Source: Thermaceae bacterium
GTDB taxonomy: Bacteria > Deinococcota > Deinococci > Deinococcales > Marinithermaceae
Assembly (NCBI GenBank): GCA_015490435.1
Contig: WFXV01000123.1
Span: 1-10,547 of the forward strand
Direction of reading: 5' to 3'
Length of the DNA stretch: 10,547 nt
A program made the translations under genes and the position numbers. Below, piece after piece: positions 5,321 to 10,547 of the stretch. The notes below the pieces were generated by a model. It did no database searches. It had not been told where the DNA came from and worked only from the letters and a program-made list of their open reading frames with translations. Every line of letters starts with the position of its first letter. Within the stretch, counting starts at the first letter, position 1.

Positions 5321-6342
5321 GGATCGCGACCCGGCTGGTGCTCGCCTTCCTCGCGGTGGCCCTCTTTTCCGGCGGGCTCACCCTGGTCTTGATCGAGCGG
5401 GTGCAGGCGGAGCACGTGCGCCGCTACTTCACCGAGGCGCCGCGGCCCTACCCCCGGGAGGGGCACCGGCCCGGGGAGCGGCTCGTCGAGGAGCTCAAGG
5501 GGGAGAGCCGGAAGGCGCTTTTCTTCGCGCTCTTGGTGGCGGCGGCGGTGGGGGCGGGGCTCGCCTTCGGCCTCGCCCGGCCCATCCGCGAACTCACCGA
5601 GACCGCGAGGCGCTACGCCGCCGGCGACCGGGAGGCGCGGGCCCGGGTGCGGGGGCGGGACGAGATCGCCGAGCTGGCGGCGGCCTTCAACGCCCTCGCC
5701 GACCGCCTGGCCGAGGAACGGGCCCGGGAGGAGCGGCAGCTCGCGGCCACCGCCCACGAGCTCCGGACCCCGCTCGCGGTGCTCAAGGCCGAGCTCGAGG
5801 CGCTGGCCGACGGGGTGCTGACCCCGGACGCCGCCAATCTGAAGGCGCTCGTCGCCGAGGTGGACCGGATCACCCGGCTCGTCGAGGAGCTCGAGCTCCT
5901 CTCGGTGGCCGCCGCCGGCGGGCTCGCCCTGGCCCGGGAACCGGTGGACCTCGCCGCCCTCGTCCGCGAGGTCTTCGACCGGGTGCTCCCCGGGCGCTAC
6001 CGGCTCGAGGGCGAGGGGACCGCCCTCGCCGACCCCGACCGCCTGCGCCAGATCCTCTGGAACCTGGCCACCAACGTGGCGCGGCACGGCGGCGGCCGGG
6101 CCGAGGTCCGGGTCGCGCCCGGCCGGATCAAGGTCCGAGACTTCGGCCCCGGGGTGCCGCCGGAGGAGCTCGAGCGGCTCTTCGAGCCCTTCTACCGCCG
6201 CGACCCCGCCCGGACCCGCGGGGGGAGTGGCCTAGGCCTCGCGGTGGTCCGGGCCCTGGCCGAGGCGATGGGGGGCGGTGTGCGGGCCCGGTCCGCCGAG
6301 GGCGGCGGGCTCGTCTTCGAGGTCTCGCTTCCTCAGAAGTAG
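5317..6342 (+). CDS. membrane histidine kinase (HAMP, HisKA), partner of the OmpR-type regulator
   Basis: Sensor of the pair. TM1 is at about 7-27 and TM2 at about 67-87, with only about 40 extracytoplasmic residues between them. A HAMP linker runs over about 88-138. HisKA has phospho-accepting His147 in AHELRTPL. The ATPase domain shows the N-box NLATNVARHG with Asn253, the G1 box DFGPG (275-279), the F-box FEPFYR and the G2 box GSGLGLAVV (303-311). All catalytic boxes are present, so the protein should be active. The small sensing loop carries two histidines (33 and 50) and many prolines and arginines; it is too short for a PAS or Cache fold. The GTG start overlaps the regulator stop by four bases. 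The 3' end overlaps the convergent envC-like gene by ten bases. Confidence 0.94.
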   Translation: MRIATRLVLAFLAVALFSGGLTLVLIERVQAEHVRRYFTEAPRPYPREGHRPGERLVEELKGESRKALFFALLVAAAVGAGLAFGLARPIRELTETARRYAAGDREARARVRGRDEIAELAAAFNALADRLAEERAREERQLAATAHELRTPLAVLKAELEALADGVLTPDAANLKALVAEVDRITRLVEELELLSVAAAGGLALAREPVDLAALVREVFDRVLPGRYRLEGEGTALADPDRLRQILWNLATNVARHGGGRAEVRVAPGRIKVRDFGPGVPPEELERLFEPFYRRDPARTRGGSGLGLAVVRALAEAMGGGVRARSAEGGGLVFEVSLPQK

Positions 6343-7472
6343 GGGTCGGGGTTCACGTAGTAGAACTGCCCGTTTTTCCAGACCGCGACCCGGAACCAGA
6401 GCACGTCCGGCGGGATCAGCGCTCCGCCGCCTAGGTAGCCGAGGAGCTCGCCCTGCTCGACGTGGTCCCCGGTGGCGACCCGGGGCTCCTGGAGGTTGAC
6501 GTACTGGGTGAAGAGGGTGGAGGTGTGCTGGATCAGCACCGTCCAGCCCACGTTGCCGTAGTAGAGCACGGCGAAGACCTGCCCGCTCCCGGCCGCCCGC
6601 ACCGGCGCGCCGGGGCGCGGGGCCCGGATCCACTCGAAGTCCTGCCCGTCCTGGCCGTAGCGCTTTTCGATCCGGCCGCCGGCGACGGGGAAGAGCAGCC
6701 GCCCCACCAGCGCCTTCGGCACCCCGAGGGCGACCCGCTGCGCCCGGGCCCGCTCGGCCTCGAGCTCCTTTTGTAGCCGGGCGATCTCGGCGTCGAGCTG
6801 CCTTTTCGCCCGCTCGAGCTCGGCGAGCTTAAGCGCCTTGGCCTTCTTGTGCTGCTCGAGCTGGGCGAGGAGCCGGGTGAGCTCCGCCCGGCGGGCCTTG
6901 AGCCGGTTCCGCTCCCTCTCGGCCTCGGCGCGGGCCCGCTCGAGCTGGGCCTCGAGCGCGGCCTTCTTGCGGCGAAGCGCGGCGAGGGCCCGAGCCTCCG
7001 CTTCCACCTGCCGGGCGAGGTCGAGCTCGGCGGCGCCCAGGGCGCTCAGCCAGCGGCTCTTCGCCGCGAGCTCGGCGAACGAGGTGGCCCGCAGGGCGGG
7101 CAGGTAGCCCGCCGCCCGCTGCCGCCAAAGGAGCACGAGGAGCCTTTCGAGCTCGCGTTTCCTCGCCTCGAAGGCGCGGGCCTTCTTCGCTTCCTCGGCC
7201 TCGAGGTTTTGGATCTCGGCGCGAAGCGCCCGGATCCGGGCCCCGAGCTCGGCGATCCGCCGGGCCACCCGGGAGAGCTCGGCGTCGAGGGCGGCAATCT
7301 TCTTCCTGAGCTCCTGGGTCTTGGCGTCGAGGTTCTTGAGCTCGGCGGCGATCCGCGCCGCCTCCGCCGCCCTTGCTTTGCGGAGGGCCTCGGCGCGCTT
7401 TAGTTCGGCCTCGAGCCCCTGCCCGAAGGCGAGGGGCAAGAGAAGGAAGAGCGCGAGCACGACCCGTTTCAC
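6333..7472 (-). CDS. envC: EnvC-like murein hydrolase activator (coiled coil + degenerate M23)
   Basis: Probable periplasmic partner through which FtsEX controls cell-wall hydrolysis. The 379 residues comprise a signal peptide (1 to about 17, ending AFGQ), a long coiled coil (about 18-245, with a short break near 120-150 around AGYLPALRATSFAEL), and a C-terminal LytM/M23 domain (about 258-379). In that domain the zinc site is broken: no HxxxD at the first motif (DFEWIRAP), Asn326 where the YxH histidine is expected, and LWF in place of HxH. Only His316 remains. That is how catalytically dead EnvC activators look, rather than active M23 enzymes. The GTG start overlaps the ftsX stop (GTGA) and has GGGAGG four bases upstream. 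A longer upstream extension in frame is a shadow of ftsX. Confidence 0.9.
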   Translation of the reverse strand: MKRVVLALFLLLPLAFGQGLEAELKRAEALRKARAAEAARIAAELKNLDAKTQELRKKIAALDAELSRVARRIAELGARIRALRAEIQNLEAEEAKKARAFEARKRELERLLVLLWRQRAAGYLPALRATSFAELAAKSRWLSALGAAELDLARQVEAEARALAALRRKKAALEAQLERARAEAERERNRLKARRAELTRLLAQLEQHKKAKALKLAELERAKRQLDAEIARLQKELEAERARAQRVALGVPKALVGRLLFPVAGGRIEKRYGQDGQDFEWIRAPRPGAPVRAAGSGQVFAVLYYGNVGWTVLIQHTSTLFTQYVNLQEPRVATGDHVEQGELLGYLGGGALIPPDVLWFRVAVWKNGQFYYVNPDPYF

Positions 7473-8326
7473 GCCGCCTCCCGAAGCCGGGCCCGGCTGG
7501 AGAGCCAACCCCCCACCGCGCCCAGCAAGAAAGCGAGCAGGAAGAGCCCCTCGGTCGCGAGCAGGAGATCGGCGGGCGCGAGCGTGGGCACGAAGGGGTA
7601 AAACCGCACGAGCTCCCCGCTCAGGTAGCGGTAGACCGGGATCGCCACCGCCGCCGCCAGCACCGCCGCTCCCAGGGTGAGCAAGAACCCCTCGAAGACG
7701 AAGGGGAGGAGGATCATCCCCCGGGTGGCGCCGACCAGCTGCATGACCTCGAGCTCGTCCCGGCGGCTTTCGATCGAGAGCCGGATCGTCCCCATCACGC
7801 TGAAGAAGGTGTTCAGGATCAGCATGAAGACGAGCACCAAGGCCCCGATCCGGATCCCGCGGGCGAGCCTGACGAGCTCGAGGGTGAGCCGCCCACCGTA
7901 CTCCACCCCCGCCACTCCGGGAATCGTCCCCAGCCGCTGCACCAGCCCCGCTACCGCTTCGGCGCTTTGGGGGGTAACGAGGAGGGTGTCGGGGAGGGGG
8001 TTTTCGACGAGTTTCGCGACCTCGGCGACCCAGGGCTGGTCGCGGGCGAGCTCGGCGAGCGCCTCCTCCTTCGGGATCACCCGCACCGCCGCCACCTCCG
8101 GGGTGTTCCGCACCGCCTGGGCGGTCGCCTCCAGGTCCGCGCCGGGTTCCAGGAAAACCGCGATCAAGAGCTCCTGCTCCGCCGCCCCCACCACCCGGTC
8201 CAGGTTCCAAAGAAAAAGCCCGGAAAGCAAAAGCAGGGTAAACGAGACCGCGGCGGTGGTCAGAGTCGCGAGGCTGCTCACCGGGTGGCGGACGATGGCA
8301 AAGAGCGCTTCCCGGAGGGCGTACAC
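7469..8326 (-). CDS. ftsX: cell-division ABC transporter permease FtsX
   Basis: Membrane subunit of FtsEX, passing FtsE ATPase cycles to the periplasmic activator. The 285 residues have the FtsX layout. A short cytoplasmic N-terminus (MYALREALFAIVRHP) leads to TM1 (about 20-40). A roughly 115-residue extracytoplasmic domain follows (about 42-157) with VFLEPGADLEA and VRVIPKEEALAEL. Three more membrane helices are at about 160-182, 204-232 and 256-275. The cytoplasmic stretch SIESRRDELEVMQLVGATRG (184-203) is the family's hallmark coupling region. The start is GTG 8326, seven bases after a TAGACT box. It is cotranscribed with the envC-like gene through a 4-bp overlap; ftsE is elsewhere (2252-2923). 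Confidence 0.93.
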   Translation of the reverse strand: MYALREALFAIVRHPVSSLATLTTAAVSFTLLLLSGLFLWNLDRVVGAAEQELLIAVFLEPGADLEATAQAVRNTPEVAAVRVIPKEEALAELARDQPWVAEVAKLVENPLPDTLLVTPQSAEAVAGLVQRLGTIPGVAGVEYGGRLTLELVRLARGIRIGALVLVFMLILNTFFSVMGTIRLSIESRRDELEVMQLVGATRGMILLPFVFEGFLLTLGAAVLAAAVAIPVYRYLSGELVRFYPFVPTLAPADLLLATEGLFLLAFLLGAVGGWLSSRARLREAA

Positions 8327-8333
8327 GGCCCCG

Positions 8334-8339
8334 AGTCTA
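8334..8339 (-). promoter_or_regulatory. -10 box of leaderless ftsX promoter
   Basis: The minus strand reads TAGACT, then seven bases (CGGGGCC), then the GTG start at 8326. There is no Shine-Dalgarno site. This is the same leaderless layout as at ctpA. No strong -35 is seen; ATTTGG at a 17-bp spacing is the nearest candidate. Confidence 0.55.
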
Positions 8340-8351
8340 CAAAACCGGGGG

Positions 8352-8379
8352 TTGAACCAAATGAGGAGGGGAGTAGCAT
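8352..8379 (+). promoter_or_regulatory. leaderless promoter of the NarX/DesK-type kinase
   Basis: TTGAAC (8352-8357; four of six bases of TTGACA) and TAGCAT (8374-8379) are separated by 16 bp, and six bases later comes the GTG start at 8386. This is the only promoter in the window where both boxes are recognisable. The -35 lies within a GGTT-G-AACC inverted repeat (8350-8358), which could bind a repressor. Confidence 0.6.
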
Positions 8380-8385
8380 CTAATC

Positions 8386-9300
8386 GTGCAGGTCCGCCGC
8401 ACCATCATGGTGGTGGCCCTGGTGGCCTACCTGGTCCCCCTTTTGGTGGGCTTTTGGCTGCTCGCCTTCCGCGAGGTCCCCGAGCTCGCCCAGATCTACT
8501 ACCGCTTCCACTACCTCTTCGACCTCTTCTTCACCACCCTGGCGGCGATAGCCACCGGCGGCACCGCCTACCTGATGCTCCGCTCCCTGCTCGCGCCCTG
8601 GGCCCGGCTCGAGGACCAGCTCAAGGCGCTCACCGCCGGCAAGGGGCGGCTCGAGGCGGTGGGGGAGGAGCACGCCGACCGGGTGGTCGAGCGGATCAAC
8701 CAGCTCCTCGCCCTGCAGCGGGACTTCCAGGAGCTCGAGGAGCTCTCTAAAAACGCCGTCGCCCAGGAGATCCACGACGGCGCGGTGCAGAACCTGATCG
8801 CCGCCCGCTGGGCGCTTTCCCAGGGGCGGATCGAGGAAGCGGACCGGGCCATCGCCAGCGCCGAGGAGGCGCTCCGCCAGGCGATCCACCACCTCTCGCC
8901 CCCGGAGCTCCACCACCTGCCCCTCGCCGAGGCGCTCACCGCGCTGGCGGAGCGGCTGGGGATCGCGCTCGAGGTAGAGATCGAGGGCGAGCTCGACGAG
9001 CGCGAGCGGGTCGAGGTCTACCGCATCGTCCAGCACGCGCTCGAAAACGCCCGGCGCCACGGACGGGCGCGCCGGGTCTGGGTGCGGGTGAGAAAAAACG
9101 GCGAGCTCTTGGTCGAGGTCACCGACGACGGCACCGGCCTCTCTGGTCCGGTGAAGGAGGGGCAGGGGCTTGGTATCCTGAGGGCGCGGCTCAGGCTCCT
9201 CGGCGGGCGGCTCGAGCTTTCCCCCGCCCCCGGCGGCGGGGCCCGCCTGGAGGCGCGCTGGCCGGTAGGGGAGGGATCGCGTGCGCATACTCGTGGTTGA
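8386..9300 (+). CDS. membrane histidine kinase, HisKA_3 (NarX/DesK/LiaS) type
   Basis: Sensor of the second two-component system. TM1 (about 6-27) and TM2 (about 45-67) are joined by only about 17 residues, so there is no periplasmic sensing domain. This is typical of intramembrane-sensing kinases that watch the membrane itself or a partner protein. A coiled linker (about 70-120) leads to the dimerisation/phosphotransfer helix with EIHDGAVQNL (His130, followed by the Asp usual in this class). The ATPase domain has ENARRHGRA (Asn221), DDGTG (247-251) and GLGILRARL (261-269). All boxes are intact. The 20-bp overlap with the regulator gene implies coupled expression. NarX proper has a ligand-binding periplasmic domain, so this is not an orthologue in the strict sense. 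Confidence 0.93.
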   Translation: MQVRRTIMVVALVAYLVPLLVGFWLLAFREVPELAQIYYRFHYLFDLFFTTLAAIATGGTAYLMLRSLLAPWARLEDQLKALTAGKGRLEAVGEEHADRVVERINQLLALQRDFQELEELSKNAVAQEIHDGAVQNLIAARWALSQGRIEEADRAIASAEEALRQAIHHLSPPELHHLPLAEALTALAERLGIALEVEIEGELDERERVEVYRIVQHALENARRHGRARRVWVRVRKNGELLVEVTDDGTGLSGPVKEGQGLGILRARLRLLGGRLELSPAPGGGARLEARWPVGEGSRAHTRG

Positions 9301-9856
9301 GGATCACACCCTGGTCCGCGAGGGGCTGGTTCGGCTCCTCGAGGAGGTCCTGCCCGAGGCCGAGATCCGGGCGGTCGAGAGCGCCGAGCAGGCGGCGCCC
9401 CACCTCGACTGGGCGGAGCGGGTCCTCCTCGACCTCTCCTTGCCGGGCAAGCCGGGGCTTACCTTCCTCGCCGAGCTCGCCGAGTCCCACCCCGACCTTC
9501 CGGTGGTGGTCCTCACCGCCTACGACGAGCCCGCCTTCAAGGCCCGAGCCGAGGAGCTCGGCGCCTCCGCCTTTCTCTCCAAGAACGCGCCCCCCGAGCG
9601 GCTGGTGGAGGCCTTGAAAGGCCTCGCCTCGATCGAGGCCCCGAGCCCCGATCGCCTCTCGCCCACCGAGCGCACCGTGCTCTTGCTCCTGGGGCAGGGG
9701 CTTTCCAACGCCGAAATCGCCGAAAAACTCGGCATCGAGGAGAAAACCGTCTACACCCACCGCCGCCACCTGATGTACAAGCTCGGGCTCAAGAACGCGA
9801 ACGAGCTCATCCGCTTCGCTACCCTCTACCACGCCGGCCTCCCGGCGGCGAGGTAA
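9281..9856 (+). CDS. NarL/FixJ-family response regulator with LuxR-type HTH
   Basis: Output half of the second system. The receiver domain (1 to about 115) has Glu7/Asp8, phospho-acceptor Asp51 in LLDLSLPGKPG, Thr79 and Lys101. The LuxR/GerE helix-turn-helix (about 126-186) starts LSPTERTVLLLLGQG. It continues with SNAEIAEKLGIEEKTVYTH (142-160), the recognition helix, and HLMYKLGLKNANELIRFA. At 191 residues it is slightly shorter than NarL (about 215), with a short linker near 116-125. The GTG start lies 20 bp inside the kinase gene and has GGAGGG at 9270-9275, five bases upstream. Its position between ftsX and nosD leaves two plausible fields of action, envelope stress or denitrification. 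The sequence does not decide between them. Confidence 0.94.
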   Translation: MRILVVEDHTLVREGLVRLLEEVLPEAEIRAVESAEQAAPHLDWAERVLLDLSLPGKPGLTFLAELAESHPDLPVVVLTAYDEPAFKARAEELGASAFLSKNAPPERLVEALKGLASIEAPSPDRLSPTERTVLLLLGQGLSNAEIAEKLGIEEKTVYTHRRHLMYKLGLKNANELIRFATLYHAGLPAAR

Positions 9857-9886
9857 GAACCCTTCGTGAGAAAAATTCGTAGGTAG

Positions 9887-9902
9887 AAGCGCGGCGGCGC
9901 TT
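9887..9902 (+). terminator. possible weak terminator after the NarL-type gene
   Basis: AAGCGC and GCGCTT form a perfect 6-bp stem with a GGCG loop, followed by GTTGTAT, which holds several but not consecutive T residues. It lies 31 bp past the regulator stop. The stem is short and the tail is imperfect, so it may not terminate efficiently. Confidence 0.35.
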
Positions 9903-9906
9903 GTTG

Positions 9907-9912
9907 TATACC
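9907..9912 (+). promoter_or_regulatory. possible -10 for the nosD-like gene
   Basis: TATACC (four of six bases of TATAAT) lies ten bases before ATG 9923, just after the hairpin. Transcription from it would give a leader of only a few bases, and no Shine-Dalgarno site is present. The upstream 9857-9886 stretch is A-rich with two TTCGT copies 13 bp apart, which may be a regulatory site. Evidence is thin. Confidence 0.3.
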
Positions 9913-9922
9913 GGCACATGGA

Positions 9923-10547
9923 ATGTGGTTCCTCGCCGCGCTCCTCCTCATCGCGCCGGGTCAGACGCCGCCCCAGACGCCACCCCGCGGGAGCACGATC
10001 GAGCTGCTCCCGGGCGTGCACCGCCCCTTCGAGCTCTCGGGCAAGGACCTCACCCTAAGGGCCCGGCCCGGAGCAGTGGTGGACGCCGGCGGCAAGGGCC
10101 ACGGCGTGGTGGTGAGCGGGAAGCGGATCCGGGTGGAGAACCTCGAGGTCAGGAACACTGGCCCCAACTACGACTTCTACAACCCGGATAGCGCCGTCTT
10201 CGTGGTCGAGTGCGAGGATTGCGTGGTGGACGGCCTCCGCGCCGCGGACGTGATCACCGCGGTGCGGGCCGAGGACTCGCCGGGCTTCGTGGTCCGCCGG
10301 GTGCGCGCGGTGGGGAACCGCCAGGGCCCGGGGATCACCCTCTACGAGTGCCCCCGCTCCCTGGTGGAGGAAAACGAGCTCGACGGCTTCCTCGACAACC
10401 TCTACATGGAGCACACCGACCAAAGCGTCGCCCGGAGAAACCGCCTCCTCCACTCCTTCCGCTACGGCTACCACCTGATGTTCTCCAAAGACGTCGAGGT
10501 CTACGAGAACGTCGCCGAGCGGGGGCGGGTGGGCTCGGCGGTGATGT
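9923..10547 (+). CDS. nosD: NosD-like periplasmic beta-helix copper-maturation protein, 3' truncated by window edge
   Basis: The frame is open from ATG 9923 to the window end (208 codons). The first residues, MWFLAALLLIAPGQTP, form a short signal peptide, then a right-handed parallel beta-helix (CASH/NosD type) begins near residue 25. Turn motifs repeat about every 22 residues: GKGHGVVVSGKRIRVENLEV, then SAVFVVECEDCVVDGL, AVRAEDSPGFVVRRV, GITLYECPRSLVEENEL, LYMEHTDQSVARRNRL. The stretch RYGYHLMFSKDVEVYEN (180-196) followed by GSAVM is the hallmark of NosD, where RxGxHxMxS precedes the next coil. NosD works with the ABC proteins NosF and NosY in building the copper sites of nitrous-oxide reductase. 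A related copper-loading role is possible, because the nos neighbours lie outside the window. The upstream ATG at 9918 is in a different, arginine/serine-rich frame and was rejected. Confidence 0.8.
   Translation, partial: MWFLAALLLIAPGQTPPQTPPRGSTIELLPGVHRPFELSGKDLTLRARPGAVVDAGGKGHGVVVSGKRIRVENLEVRNTGPNYDFYNPDSAVFVVECEDCVVDGLRAADVITAVRAEDSPGFVVRRVRAVGNRQGPGITLYECPRSLVEENELDGFLDNLYMEHTDQSVARRNRLLHSFRYGYHLMFSKDVEVYENVAERGRVGSAVM

Noticed and set aside
6780..7420. Dense GAGCTCG/CTCGAGC-like repeats in the envC-like gene
   Set aside because: They reflect codons for Glu-Leu/Ala-Glu heptads of the coiled coil with GC-rich codon choice, not a DNA repeat element.
7473..8210. Upstream in-frame extension of the envC-like gene
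   Set aside because: The extension lies wholly inside ftsX and is Gly/Arg/Pro-rich. The GTG at 7472 has a Shine-Dalgarno site and a signal peptide, and overlaps the ftsX stop by four bases.
7373..8383. 336-codon plus-strand frame opposite ftsX
   Set aside because: Low-complexity Arg/Glu/His/Pro-rich product; a shadow of the clearly membrane-spanning FtsX on the minus strand.
9863..9887. NarL heptamer or FNR box upstream of nosD
   Set aside because: The GTAGGTA segment is one base off the enteric TACYYMT heptamer on the reverse strand, and there is no TTGAT-N4-ATCAA. Enteric consensus need not apply here, so no site is called.
9918..10191. ATG at 9918 as the start of the gene after the NarL-type regulator
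   Set aside because: It opens a different frame with an Arg/Ser/Pro-rich product and a stop within the window; the frame from 9923 gives a signal peptide and beta-helix repeats.

Overview
The window is very GC-rich bacterial DNA. Third codon positions are strongly G/C, genes are packed with almost no spacers, and many start codons are GTG. Several genes have a TANNNT hexamer 6-7 bases before the start codon and no Shine-Dalgarno site, which is the leaderless-transcript layout known from Deinococcota. Together with the gene set (a probable NosD, paired two-component systems, FtsEX with an EnvC-like partner) this points to Thermaceae (Thermus, Oceanithermus or Marinithermus type). That assignment is inferred from style, not from a database match.

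Layout. Bases 1-440 hold the 3' end of an EamA-type (drug/metabolite) transporter. It meets, with a 29-bp overlap, a 129-residue protein of unknown function on the minus strand (412-801). Upstream of that, behind a strong minus-strand terminator, lies the S41 carboxyl-terminal processing protease ctpA (864-2204, minus). ctpA is divergent from ftsE (2252-2923, plus), with only 47 bp between start codons. The plus strand continues with the long-form ribosome hibernation factor hpf, an exported PEBP/YbhB-like protein, a secreted monohaem cytochrome c, and an OmpR/PhoB-type response regulator with its histidine kinase (to 6342). That kinase converges with a minus-strand pair, ftsX and an EnvC-like coiled-coil/degenerate-M23 protein (6333-8326). 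ftsX is divergent from a second two-component system, a NarX/DesK-type kinase plus a NarL-type regulator (8386-9856). The window ends inside a nosD-like periplasmic beta-helix gene that starts at 9923.

How the parts fit. CtpA, FtsE, FtsX and the EnvC-like protein form one functional theme: ATP-driven control of peptidoglycan hydrolysis at division and envelope proteolysis. These genes often form a single cluster in other bacteria. Here they are split into two blocks on opposite strands about 3.4 kb apart, with hpf, PEBP, cytochrome c and a two-component system between them. The second theme is respiration and sensing: cytochrome c beside an OmpR-type system, and NosD (nitrous-oxide reductase copper-site maturation) beside a NarL-type system. 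The clearest regulatory signals are five probable leaderless promoters, an 11-bp tandem repeat just upstream of the cytochrome c gene that looks like a PhoB/OmpR-family binding site, and a strong terminator after ctpA. I see no transposon, CRISPR array, tRNA or rRNA, no gene-free stretch over 300 bases, and no convincing wholly new system.
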